A DNA stretch of 64,000 nt, from NCBI RefSeq assembly GCF_963975745.1, contig NZ_CAXBIB010000005.1, forward strand, positions 62,001 through 126,000. Reading direction: 5' to 3'. Below the pieces are notes generated by a model. The model made no database searches. It had not been told where the DNA came from and saw nothing but the letters and a program-made list of their open reading frames with translations. The translations under genes were made by a program, and so were the position numbers. This DNA comes from Parvibaculum sp963975745. GTDB taxonomy: Bacteria; Pseudomonadota; Alphaproteobacteria; Parvibaculales; Parvibaculaceae. Shown here in pieces: positions 26,879 to 35,125 of the stretch (position 1 is the first letter of the stretch; every line of letters begins with the position of its first letter).

Positions 26879-27517
26879 ATGGCAACCGGCGGCAACAACG
26901 ATGACGACGGGAAAGTGTCGCGGCGGCGGGCGCGGCCGCTGACCGAAGAAGAGAACAAGCTCTGGCGCGCGGTGGTGAAGGACGCAAAGCCGCTGCCCCG
27001 CCGCCGCCGGAAACCCGCTGTGGAAATACCATTGGCCGAGGCCGCCGAGCTTGCCGCCATCGTTCCCCCGCCCATCCGCACCGCGCCCGCCGCGCCGTTG
27101 CCGCCGAAGGCGGCGAAAACACGCGCGCCCGAGCCACCGCTGCTGACCGGTCTCGACCGCCGCGTCAGCCAGCGCCTTGCCCGCGGCCAGATGGAGGTCG
27201 AGGCGACGCTCGATCTGCACGGACATAGCCAGCACGAGGCACATGAAGCGCTGCTGTCGTTTCTGAGCCGCTCGCGGGCGCGCGGTCTGCGCTGCTTGCT
27301 GGTGATCACCGGCAAGGGCGCCTCGCCCTATGCGCGCCATACGCTGCATGGCGCCAGCTTCTATGAGGTGCCAGAACGCCAGGGCGTGCTCAGAAGTGCC
27401 GTGCCGCGCTGGCTTGAGGAAGCGGCCTTCCGCATTCATCTCTCGGGCTTCCAGCCGGCCCACCCCAAACATGGCGGCGGCGGCGCCTTCTATATCTGGT
27501 TGCGCAGGAAACGATGA
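26879..27517 (+). CDS. Smr-domain endonuclease-like protein
   Basis: The 212-residue product has a basic, proline-rich N-terminal half and a C-terminal Smr domain. The domain has the signature LDLHGHSQHEAHEAL near residue 105 and VITGKGASPYARHTL. Smr domains of this kind have nicking or RNA-cleaving activity in several bacteria, but the target of this subgroup is not established. It overlaps the next gene by four bases (ATGA), which suggests translational coupling. Confidence 0.92.
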   Translation: MATGGNNDDDGKVSRRRARPLTEEENKLWRAVVKDAKPLPRRRRKPAVEIPLAEAAELAAIVPPPIRTAPAAPLPPKAAKTRAPEPPLLTGLDRRVSQRLARGQMEVEATLDLHGHSQHEAHEALLSFLSRSRARGLRCLLVITGKGASPYARHTLHGASFYEVPERQGVLRSAVPRWLEEAAFRIHLSGFQPAHPKHGGGGAFYIWLRRKR

Positions 27518-27885
27518 CGCCCTTCGGCCGGAAACTGCGCGAACTGCGCCGCGCGCGCGGCACGACAATGAAGGAGATGGCGGCGGCCCTGCGTGTGACG
27601 CCGGCCTATCTCTCGGCGCTGGAACATGGCCGGCGCGGCCGCCCGAGCTGGCGTCTGGTGCAGGCAATCGTCGGCTATTTCAACGTGATCTGGGACGAAG
27701 CCGAGGAACTGGAGCGCCTGGCGCGGCTTTCCCATCCGCGCGTGGTCATCGATACATCGGGTCTTGCCCCGGAGGCAACGGAGGCCGCAAACCGGCTCGC
27801 CGAAGAGATCGGCGACATGAATCCGGCCGAAATTGCCCGGTTGCTGGCGGTTCTCGACACACGTAAGCGGCGCAAGGTTGAATGA
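27514..27885 (+). CDS. XRE-family helix-turn-helix regulator
   Basis: The 123-residue protein has a Cro/CI-type helix-turn-helix at residues 5-60, with FGRKLRELRRARGTTMKEMA and RVTPAYLSALEHGRRGRPS. A helical C-terminal part follows (NPAEIARLLAVLDT). It is translationally coupled to the Smr gene, an arrangement repeated in related genomes. Its targets are unknown; self-control or control of the mltA cluster is an inference. Confidence 0.9.
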   Translation: MTPFGRKLRELRRARGTTMKEMAAALRVTPAYLSALEHGRRGRPSWRLVQAIVGYFNVIWDEAEELERLARLSHPRVVIDTSGLAPEATEAANRLAEEIGDMNPAEIARLLAVLDTRKRRKVE

Positions 27886-27895
27886 CTCGCTGCTG

Positions 27896-27947
27896 GTGAA
27901 GGGCCGGGCAGGTGACGACTCGCTATTGGCGAAGTCCACCGAAAACG
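27896..27947. repeat. Short imperfect direct repeat
   Basis: In the gap after the XRE gene, gactcgctgctggtgaag is followed about 30 bases later by gactcgctattggcgaag, matching at 15 of 18 positions. The region is non-coding and convergent with hslU. Its role is unknown. Confidence 0.4.
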
Positions 27948-28026
27948 GATTCGCCATGCGCGATTTGACAACTGACGCCAGGATTCGCGGCAAGGCAGAT
28001 GGACGGGTGTGCCGGCCTGATCGTGC

Positions 28027-29334
28027 TCAGAGAATGAACTTCGACAGGTCGGCATTCTTCGACAGATCGCCGATATGCTTCTGCACATAGGGCGCATCGA
28101 CCGTGACCGTCTCGCCGGTACGGTCGGTGGCGCCGAAGCTGATCTCGTCGAGCACCCGTTCCATGACCGTGTGCAGGCGGCGTGCGCCGATATTCTCGAC
28201 CGTCGCATTGACCGATGCGGCGATATCGGCAATCGCGTCGATCCCGTCATCGGTGAAGGCCAGCGTGACGCCTTCGGTCTCCATCAGCGCGACATATTGC
28301 TTGATCAGGCTCGCTTCGGGTTCGGTCAGCACGCGGCGCAACTCGTCCTTGCCGAGCGCCTTGAGTTCGACCCGGATCGGCAGCCGGCCCTGCAGTTCCG
28401 GCAACAGGTCCGACGGCTTGGCTATATGGAAGGCGCCGGACGCGATGAAAAGAATATGGTCGGTCTTGACCGCGCCATGCTTGGTCGAAACCGTCGTGCC
28501 CTCGATCAGCGGCAGAAGATCGCGCTGCACGCCCTCGCGGCTGACATCGCCGCCCTGCCGTTCGGCCCGGGCACAGATCTTGTCGACCTCGTCGAGAAAG
28601 ACGATGCCGTTCTGTTCGACCGAAAGGATGGCCTCCTGCGTCAGCTGTTCCTGGTCGAGCAGCTTGTCGCTTTCCTCGGCGATCAGCACCTCGTAGCTGT
28701 CGCGGACGTTCATGCGCCGCGTCTTTGTCCGGCCGCCAAAGGCCTTTCCCATGATGTCGCCGAGATTGATCATGCCCATCTGGCTGCCCGGCATGCCCGG
28801 AATATCGAAAGTCGGCATCCCGCCGCCGCTGTCGGTCACCTCGACTTCGATCTCCTTGTCGTCGAGTTCGCCGGACCGGAGCTTGCGCCGGAAGCTCTCG
28901 CGGGTCGCTTCGCCTGCGCCGGCACCGACCAGCGCCTCGAGCACGCGGGCCTCGGCCGCGAGATGCGCCTTTGCTTCGACATCCTTGCGCTTCCTCGTCC
29001 GCGTCATGCCCAGCGCAATCTCGACGAGATCGCGAATGATCTGTTCGACATCGCGGCCGACATAGCCGACTTCGGTGAACTTTGTCGCCTCGACCTTGAT
29101 GAAGGGCGCCTCGGCCAGCCGCGCCAGGCGCCGCGAGATCTCGGTCTTGCCCACACCGGTCGGCCCGATCATCAGGATGTTCTTCGGCAGGACTTCCTCG
29201 CGCAAATCCTCCGGAAGTTGCTGCCGACGCCAGCGATTGCGGAGCGCGATGGCGACCGCGCGCTTGGCGTCGCGCTGGCCGACGATATAGCGATCGAGCT
29301 CGGAAACAATTTCACGCGGGGAAAAACTGGTCAT
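28027..29334 (-). CDS. hslU: ATP-dependent protease ATPase subunit HslU
   Basis: HslU is the AAA+ unfoldase of the HslUV protease. The 435-residue product has the N-terminal REIVSELDRYIVGQRDAKRA, Walker A IGPTGVGKTEISRRLA near residue 58 and the I domain around 110-240. GYVGRDVE is the pore motif. Walker B is in NGIVFLDEVDKI, and the protein ends with SKFIL, the C-terminal tail that activates HslV. hslV lies 59 bases upstream. Confidence 0.97.
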   Translation of the reverse strand: MTSFSPREIVSELDRYIVGQRDAKRAVAIALRNRWRRQQLPEDLREEVLPKNILMIGPTGVGKTEISRRLARLAEAPFIKVEATKFTEVGYVGRDVEQIIRDLVEIALGMTRTRKRKDVEAKAHLAAEARVLEALVGAGAGEATRESFRRKLRSGELDDKEIEVEVTDSGGGMPTFDIPGMPGSQMGMINLGDIMGKAFGGRTKTRRMNVRDSYEVLIAEESDKLLDQEQLTQEAILSVEQNGIVFLDEVDKICARAERQGGDVSREGVQRDLLPLIEGTTVSTKHGAVKTDHILFIASGAFHIAKPSDLLPELQGRLPIRVELKALGKDELRRVLTEPEASLIKQYVALMETEGVTLAFTDDGIDAIADIAASVNATVENIGARRLHTVMERVLDEISFGATDRTGETVTVDAPYVQKHIGDLSKNADLSKFIL

Positions 29335-29393
29335 CGGAAAAAGGAAAACTCCGGAAGGAAGAAGGTGAGGATCGCAACCCGGCGAGGCGCCGA

Positions 29394-29951
29394 TCAGGCG
29401 GCATCGAGCGTTTCGACGGTCAGCTTGTTATTGGTGTAGACGCAGATATCGGCGGCAATACCCATCGCCTTGCGGACGATCGCCTCGGCATCGAGATCCA
29501 TGTCGGCAAGGGCGCGCGCGGCGGCCAGCGCGTAATTGCCGCCCGACCCGATGCCGACAACGCCACCCTCGGGCTCGAGCACGTCGCCATTGCCTGTCAG
29601 CACCAGCGTGACCTGCGCGTCGGCGACGATCATCAGCGCTTCGAGGCGGCGGAGATACTTGTCGGTGCGCCAGTCCTTTGCAAGCTCGACACAGGCCCGC
29701 ATCAGCTGACCCGGATATTGCTCGATCTTGGCCTCCAGCCGTTCGAACAGCGTCATCGCATCGGCGGTCGCGCCGGCAAAGCCGGCAATGACATCGCCCT
29801 TGCCGAGCGGCCGCACCTTGCGCGCATTACCCTTCATGATCGTGTCGCCCATCGACACCTGTCCATCGCCGGCAATCGCCACCCGGCCGTCCTTGCGCAC
29901 GGACAGGATCGTCGTGCCGTGCCAGTTGATCGGATCGTGCGGGGCCATCAT
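29394..29951 (-). CDS. hslV: ATP-dependent protease peptidase subunit HslV
   Basis: HslV is the threonine-protease core of HslUV. The 185-residue product has a short propeptide-like lead (MMAPHDPINWHG) before TTILSVRKDG, where the first threonine should be the active-site residue after processing. GDGQVSMG and the MKGNARKVR segment are typical. A CTTGAC hexamer on the minus strand at 30020-30025 could be part of a heat-shock promoter, but its -10 partner is poor. Confidence 0.96.
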   Translation of the reverse strand: MMAPHDPINWHGTTILSVRKDGRVAIAGDGQVSMGDTIMKGNARKVRPLGKGDVIAGFAGATADAMTLFERLEAKIEQYPGQLMRACVELAKDWRTDKYLRRLEALMIVADAQVTLVLTGNGDVLEPEGGVVGIGSGGNYALAAARALADMDLDAEAIVRKAMGIAADICVYTNNKLTVETLDAA

Positions 29952-30130
29952 GTCTTTCCTGTCGGATTTGCGTGGGAGCCGGCGGTTGCCGCTACCATGT
30001 GGCCGCTCTGCGCCACAGGGTCAAGTCCGCGCCGCGTCCGGGGCCTGGCCGAAATGGCAGTGTCACACGGCTGGAGTGGCGGAAATGCGGGTGATAATGT
30101 CTCGCAAATTACCGGCCGAGGAGAGATACC

Positions 30131-30748
30131 ATGCCCGCACGCCTGACATCGGAAGAAGCGCTGCGTGAGGTCTATCCGAAGCCCTCGGGCGGCGCGCTGG
30201 GCAAGCAGCTCGATTTCATCGACCGGCATTGCCGCCGTTTCATCGAACTTTCGCCCTTTCTCTGCATCGGTTCGAGTCGACCCGACGGCCTGGCCGATGT
30301 GTCGCCCCGGGGCGGCGAACCTGGCTTTGTTCATGTCCTCGATGACCGGCGGCTCGCGCTGCCCGACCGGCCGGGCAACAACCGCCTCGATACGCTGACC
30401 AATATCGCCCATGCGCCGGCGGTCGGGCTTCTCTTCTTCCTGCCGGGTTTCGAGGAGATGCTCCGCGTCAACGGCTTTGCCGCAACCTCGCTGGCGCCCG
30501 ATCTGATGGCCCGCTTCACCCTTGAGGGCAAGCCGCCGCGCTCGGTGCTGCTGGTCGAGGTCAGGGAGGTCTATCTCCATTGCACCAAGGCGCTGAAGCG
30601 TTCGGATCTCTGGAATCCGGAAAATCATGTACCGCGCGACGCCCTGCCAAGCTTCGGCGAGATGCTGCGTGACCAGATGAAGCTCGATGTCGCGCCGGCG
30701 CTGATCGATACGGCACTGGAAGACGACGCGAAGAAGAACCTCTATTGA
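30131..30748 (+). CDS. Pyridoxamine 5'-phosphate oxidase-family FMN protein (MSMEG_1061-like)
   Basis: The 205-residue protein has the split-barrel flavin fold: FLCIGSSRPDGLADVSPRGG is the FMN-binding strand pair, and LPDRPGNNRLDTLTNI the phosphate-site loop. The subfamily resembling MSMEG_1061 has no proven substrate. An AGGAGA site precedes the ATG. It ends 20 bases before the end of a second flavin-barrel gene on the opposite strand; the two are not close copies of each other. Confidence 0.88.
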   Translation: MPARLTSEEALREVYPKPSGGALGKQLDFIDRHCRRFIELSPFLCIGSSRPDGLADVSPRGGEPGFVHVLDDRRLALPDRPGNNRLDTLTNIAHAPAVGLLFFLPGFEEMLRVNGFAATSLAPDLMARFTLEGKPPRSVLLVEVREVYLHCTKALKRSDLWNPENHVPRDALPSFGEMLRDQMKLDVAPALIDTALEDDAKKNLY

Positions 30749-30767
30749 CCGGCCGGCCGGGGGCGCC

Positions 30768-31298
30768 TCAGGCCGGCATGTCGAATGCGCCCGGATCGCC
30801 GCCAAGCGCGCGGACCTGGGTCTCGAGCGCCCGGATGCGGGCCTCCAGACGCTCGAAGGCTGGCGTCAGGGCTGCGGCGTCCCAGCGCGGCAGGATATGG
30901 CTCGGGCAGTTGGCGTCCCATTCGTCGATATCGATCAGGATGGCCCGCTCGACCCGGCCGGGATAGGCGGGATCGGCCAGCGAGCGGGCCAGCGCCGGAT
31001 CGTCGGCGACAGCCCTGGCCTGCCCTCTGATCTTGACGCGCCGCCGGGCCGGATAGTCGATCAGAAACAGGAAGGCCTGCGGGTTCTCGGCCAGATGTCC
31101 GAGCGTGACGAACTGCTGATTGCCGGCGAAATCGGCAAAGCCGAGACGGTTTTCGCCCAGAACCTTCAGAAAGCCCTTCGGACCGCCGCGATGCTGGATA
31201 TAGGGCCTTCCGGCCGCATTGGCGGTGCCGAGATAGAAATGGTCCTGCTCGGCGACGAAACGGGCGAGCTCGGGCGTAAGGCGGGTCTGCCAGGCCAT
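30768..31298 (-). CDS. Pyridoxamine 5'-phosphate oxidase-family protein
   Basis: The 176-residue protein has the flavin split barrel with FYLGTANAAGRPYIQHRGGP near residue 22, GFADFAGNQQFVTLGHL and VKIRGQARAVADDP. The C-terminal helix (RLEARIRALETQVRALGG) is an extension. I start at the ATG ending at 31298, with GAGGA upstream, rather than the open frame 30 codons longer. It points away from hisB across an AT-rich gap. Confidence 0.88.
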   Translation of the reverse strand: MAWQTRLTPELARFVAEQDHFYLGTANAAGRPYIQHRGGPKGFLKVLGENRLGFADFAGNQQFVTLGHLAENPQAFLFLIDYPARRRVKIRGQARAVADDPALARSLADPAYPGRVERAILIDIDEWDANCPSHILPRWDAAALTPAFERLEARIRALETQVRALGGDPGAFDMPA

Positions 31299-31647
31299 CA
31301 GGGGGTCCTCGATCGGATTGCGTAAACACCCATATGGTTGTCGACGGGATAGATACCAGCGGCGCGGCCCAACAAGATGTTGTGACAAGCTCTTGGACGA
31401 ATACTAGGAAAAATGAACAGCTACAATTTGAATCAACAGCTTATCGTTCATATCGCATGGAAAAATCGAATTTCTTAAAGTAATATCTGAGACAAGCCCA
31501 AGTAAATTGGTTAACGTCTTTTAAGTCATTGTGATTCAAATTGAATTGCCACTTTAACCTGGGTGGTGCGCAATCGGACCGCTTGGCACTGGCCGGTTTC
31601 CGCGCCACCTGCTAAAAGCCCGCTGAAAGTCACGCCGCCGGAACCTT
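31299..31647. promoter_or_regulatory. AT-rich divergent control region before hisB
   Basis: This 349-bp gap is clearly richer in A and T (mainly 31385-31560) than anything else in the window. A perfect 12-bp inverted repeat, CAATTTGAATCA at 31424-31435 and TGATTCAAATTG at 31532-31543, brackets about 96 bp. Each arm contains a GANTC site. TTAA-N6-TTAA at 31511-31524 is one base short of the CtrA spacing. No reading frame of note crosses it. It probably carries the promoters for hisB and for the divergent flavin protein. Confidence 0.6.
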
Positions 31648-32262
31648 ATGATGTCCGAAACCCGCAAGCCCCGCACCGCCAGGCTCGAACGCCAGACCAA
31701 GGAGACCTCGATCGCGGTCGAGATCGACCTCGATGGCAATGGCGATTATGACGTCGAGACCGGCATCGGTTTTCTCGACCACATGCTCGAGCAGCTGTCG
31801 CGTCATTCGCTGATCGACCTGAAGCTGCGCGCCAAGGGCGATCTGCATATCGATTTCCACCACACGACCGAGGACACCGGCATCGTGATCGGCGAAGCCG
31901 TGCGAAAGGCTCTGGGCGATTTCAAGGGCATCCGCCGCTATGCAACCGCCATCATCCCGATGGACGAGACCTGCACCCGCGTCTCGATCGATGTCTCGCA
32001 GCGCCCCTATCTGGTCTGGAAGGTCGATTTCACCAGGCCCAAGCTCGGCGATATGGATACCGAGCTGTTCAAGGAGTGGTTTCAGGCCTTCGCGCAGAAC
32101 GCCGGCATCACGCTGCATATCGAAAACATCTATGGCGAGAACAATCACCACATCGTCGAAAGCTGCTTCAAGGGTCTGGCCCGGGCGCTGCGCGAGGCGA
32201 TCGAGATCGATCCGCGCGCCGCGACCCGCATCCCCTCGACCAAGGGCGTGCTGGGAAGCTGA
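31648..32262 (+). CDS. hisB: Imidazoleglycerol-phosphate dehydratase
   Basis: HisB catalyses the sixth step of histidine synthesis. The 204-residue product is the stand-alone dehydratase, without the phosphatase half of enteric HisB. Two manganese-binding histidine clusters are visible: GFLDHMLEQLSRHS with DFHHTTEDTGIVIG, and the later GENNHHIVESCFKGLARAL. Two ATG codons are adjacent at 31648 and 31651. It is the first gene of a his cluster that continues to hisF. Confidence 0.96.
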   Translation: MMSETRKPRTARLERQTKETSIAVEIDLDGNGDYDVETGIGFLDHMLEQLSRHSLIDLKLRAKGDLHIDFHHTTEDTGIVIGEAVRKALGDFKGIRRYATAIIPMDETCTRVSIDVSQRPYLVWKVDFTRPKLGDMDTELFKEWFQAFAQNAGITLHIENIYGENNHHIVESCFKGLARALREAIEIDPRAATRIPSTKGVLGS

Positions 32263-32330
32263 GCCGCTGGCCTTTTGCCGCCGTCTGGCCTAGATAGAGC
32301 CCGAACGCAACGCCGCTGCGAGCGGGCCTC

Positions 32331-32807
32331 ATGTCGATGCGCATCTATACGGTTCACCAGCTTCCCGGCGCCCCGCTCGACGGCGCAGGCATCGTGCTGG
32401 TCAAGGAAGGCTTCTCATTCCCGGCTTTTGCATTTTCATGGATCTGGTTGCTCTGGCACCGGCTCTGGATTGCGCTGGCGCTCTGGATCTTGCTGGTCGT
32501 TGCCGTGTCGCTGGTCGCGCAGAACCTTTTCGGGGCCGAAGCGGCTGCCGTCTGTTCGCTGGTCCTGCAGCTGATGCTCGGCTTCGAGGCCAACGACATC
32601 CGCCGCTGGACGCTGGAGCGGAACCGCTATCGCATGGTCGGTCTGGCGGGGGGCGGCAATCTCGAAGAGGCCGAGCGGGCCTTCTTTGCCAAATGGGAGG
32701 GGCCTCTTCACCTCGACCGCGTGGCGGCGCCCGGGCCGGTCTGGCCGCGCCGCGCCGAAGCGACGCCCGATGACGTTGTCGGTCTCTTTCCGAAAGCGGG
32801 GAGCTAG
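32331..32807 (+). CDS. DUF2628 membrane protein
   Basis: The 158-residue protein starts RIYTVHQLPGAPL and has two to three hydrophobic segments between residues 25 and 90 (FSWIWLLWHRLWIALALWIL, then CSLVLQLMLGFEAND). A soluble tail follows. DUF2628 genes lie between hisB and hisH in many alphaproteobacteria, without any known part in histidine synthesis. hisH starts six bases after its stop. Confidence 0.88.
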   Translation: MSMRIYTVHQLPGAPLDGAGIVLVKEGFSFPAFAFSWIWLLWHRLWIALALWILLVVAVSLVAQNLFGAEAAAVCSLVLQLMLGFEANDIRRWTLERNRYRMVGLAGGGNLEEAERAFFAKWEGPLHLDRVAAPGPVWPRRAEATPDDVVGLFPKAGS

Positions 32808-32813
32808 GCGCCG

Positions 32814-33464
32814 GTGAAGATCGCGATCATCGATTACGGCTCGGGCAATCTTCGTTCGGCGGCGAAAGCCTTCGAACGCGCGGCGCGTGACAATGCCATT
32901 GCCGCCGATGTGCTGGTGACGAGCGATCCGGACGCCCTGCGCGATGCCGACCGCATCGTGCTGCCCGGCGTCGGGGCCTTCGGCGACTGCCGCGCCGGGC
33001 TTCAGGCGGTCAACGGCATGGTCGAGGCGCTGACCGATGCGGTGCACCGCGACGCGAAGCCCTTTTTCGGCATTTGCGTCGGCATGCAACTGATGGCGAC
33101 GCGCGGCATCGAGCATGGGATTCATGAAGGTCTTGGCTGGATCGAAGGCGATGTCGTGATGATCCGCCCCGACGACCGGACGCTGAAGATTCCGCACATG
33201 GGTTGGAACACGTTGACGCAGGCGAAACCGCACCGGCTGCTCGACGATATCGAAACCGGCGAGAATGGGCTGCATGCCTATTTCGTCCATTCCTATTTTC
33301 TCGCCACGGTCTCCGAACTCGACATGCTGGCTCGCACCGATTACGGCGGGCCGGTGACGGCGATGGTTGCGAAGGACAATATGGTCGGCGCGCAGTTTCA
33401 TCCCGAGAAAAGCCAGGCGCTCGGTCTGGCGCTGATCGGCAACTTCCTGAAATGGCGTCCCTGA
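32814..33464 (+). CDS. hisH: Imidazole glycerol phosphate synthase, glutaminase subunit
   Basis: HisH supplies ammonia from glutamine to HisF. The 216-residue product begins with GTG as MKIAIIDYGSGNLRSAAKAF. The nucleophile elbow is GICVGMQLM with the cysteine near residue 86, and the histidine-glutamate pair lies in AQFHPEKSQ near residue 195. It precedes hisA by 10 bases. Confidence 0.96.
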   Translation: MKIAIIDYGSGNLRSAAKAFERAARDNAIAADVLVTSDPDALRDADRIVLPGVGAFGDCRAGLQAVNGMVEALTDAVHRDAKPFFGICVGMQLMATRGIEHGIHEGLGWIEGDVVMIRPDDRTLKIPHMGWNTLTQAKPHRLLDDIETGENGLHAYFVHSYFLATVSELDMLARTDYGGPVTAMVAKDNMVGAQFHPEKSQALGLALIGNFLKWRP

Positions 33465-33474
33465 AGGTAGTGAA

Positions 33475-34206
33475 ATGATCCTCTTTCCCGCGATCGATCT
33501 GAAAGACGGGCAATGCGTGCGTCTGGTCCACGGGTTGATGGACAAGGCGACCGTCTTCAATGACGATCCGGCCGCGCAGGCGCGCGCCTTCGAGGCGGCA
33601 GGTTTCGAATATCTGCACATCGTCGATCTCAACGGGGCCTTTGCCGGCACGCCGGTCAACGCCGCGGCGGTCGAGCGCATTCTTGCCGCGATCTCGATGC
33701 CGGCGCAGCTCGGTGGCGGCATCCGCGATCTGGCGACCATCGAAATGTGGCTTGCCAAGGGCATCGCCCGCGTCATCATCGGCACGTCGGCGGTCAAGAA
33801 CCCGGCGCTGGTGATCGAGGCCTGCAGGAGATTTCCCGGCCGCATTGCGGTCGGCCTCGATGCCAGGGGCGGCTACGTCGCTACCGAGGGCTGGGCTGAC
33901 GTTTCCGATCTGACCGTACTCGACATGGCGCGGCGCTTCGAGGATGTGGGCGTCGCCGCCATCATCTACACCGATATCGACCGCGACGGCGCGTTGGAGG
34001 GCTTGAACATCGAGGCGACGGTGGCGCTCGCCAACGCGATTTCGATTCCGGTCATTGCGTCGGGCGGCCTTTCCTCGATCGACGACGTGAAGAAACTTCT
34101 GGCCGCCGACACGGACAATATCGAAGGGGCGATTTCGGGCCGCGCACTCTATGACGGCCGCCTCGACCCGAAGGAAGTGCTGGCGCTGCTGAAGGATCGC
34201 GTCTGA
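33475..34206 (+). CDS. hisA: ProFAR isomerase
   Basis: HisA isomerises the ProFAR intermediate of histidine synthesis. The 243-residue (beta/alpha)8 barrel begins ILFPAIDLKDGQCVRLVHG with the catalytic aspartate. QLGGGIRDLATIE and IYTDIDRDGALEG carry the two phosphate-binding halves and the second aspartate. Its stop overlaps the hisF start by one base (TGATG). Confidence 0.96.
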   Translation: MILFPAIDLKDGQCVRLVHGLMDKATVFNDDPAAQARAFEAAGFEYLHIVDLNGAFAGTPVNAAAVERILAAISMPAQLGGGIRDLATIEMWLAKGIARVIIGTSAVKNPALVIEACRRFPGRIAVGLDARGGYVATEGWADVSDLTVLDMARRFEDVGVAAIIYTDIDRDGALEGLNIEATVALANAISIPVIASGGLSSIDDVKKLLAADTDNIEGAISGRALYDGRLDPKEVLALLKDRV

Positions 34207-34964
34207 TGCTGAAAGCGCGCGTCATTCCCTGTCTCGACGTCAAGGACGGTCGTGTCGTCAAGGGCGTCAACTTCGTCGATCTGCGCGACGCCGGCGATCC
34301 GGTCGAAGCGGCGCGCGCCTATGATGCCGCCGGCGCCGACGAACTCTGCTTTCTCGACATCACGGCCAGCCACGAGGAACGTGCGATCATTTTCGACGTG
34401 GTGCGCCGTACCGCCGAGCAATGCTTCATGCCGCTGACGGTTGGCGGCGGGGTGCGCGCGATCTCCGATGTGCGCGAATTGCTGCTGGCCGGTGCAGACA
34501 AGGTCTCGATCAACACGGCCGCCGTCTTCGATCCGGATTTCGTGCGCGCCGCGTCCGAGAAATTCGGCAATCAATGCATCGTCGTCGCCATCGACGCCAA
34601 GCAGACCGCGCCCGGCAAATGGGAGATATTCACGCATGGCGGGCGCAAGCCGACCGGCATCGATGCGGTCGAATATGCCGTGAAGGTCACCGCGCTGGGT
34701 GCCGGCGAAATCCTGCTGACCTCGATGGATCGCGATGGCGCGAAGTCGGGCTTCGACATTGCGCTGACACGCGCGGTCTCCGACGCCGTCCCGGTGCCCG
34801 TCATCGCCTCGGGCGGGGTCGGCAATCTCGACCATCTGGTCGAGGGCATTCGCGACGGACATGCGAGCGCCGTGCTCGCCGCCTCGATCTTCCACTTCGG
34901 CGAATACACGATCGGCGAGGCCAAGGCGCATATGGCGGCGGCGGGCGTGCCGATCAGACGCTAG
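34206..34964 (+). CDS. hisF: Imidazole glycerol phosphate synthase, cyclase subunit
   Basis: HisF closes the imidazole ring using ammonia channelled from HisH. The 252-residue barrel starts LKARVIPCLDVKDGRVVKGV with the catalytic aspartate at residue about 11. It has LTVGGGVRAISDV and LTSMDRDGAKSGFD with the second aspartate. hisE does not follow directly; it lies 3.1 kb downstream on the same strand. Confidence 0.97.
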   Translation: MLKARVIPCLDVKDGRVVKGVNFVDLRDAGDPVEAARAYDAAGADELCFLDITASHEERAIIFDVVRRTAEQCFMPLTVGGGVRAISDVRELLLAGADKVSINTAAVFDPDFVRAASEKFGNQCIVVAIDAKQTAPGKWEIFTHGGRKPTGIDAVEYAVKVTALGAGEILLTSMDRDGAKSGFDIALTRAVSDAVPVPVIASGGVGNLDHLVEGIRDGHASAVLAASIFHFGEYTIGEAKAHMAAAGVPIRR

Positions 34965-35125
34965 GGCTGGTAGTTCCAATCGCCGGAAACGCTACGGACT
35001 GTGAGGTTTTGCCGCATCCATCCGGTTGCGATTGCGCGCAACGGGGCGGCCCGGCAGAATGGCCCCGCTCCGGTTGCGAGTGAGGCCCTTTGATCCCCCC
35101 GCGAATGGCGCGAAACGGACCCGGA

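Noticed and set aside
31511..31524. A CtrA-like site, TTAA-N6-TTAA, before hisB.
   Set aside because: The CtrA consensus needs seven bases between the half-sites; this has six, in an AT-rich stretch where TTAA is common.
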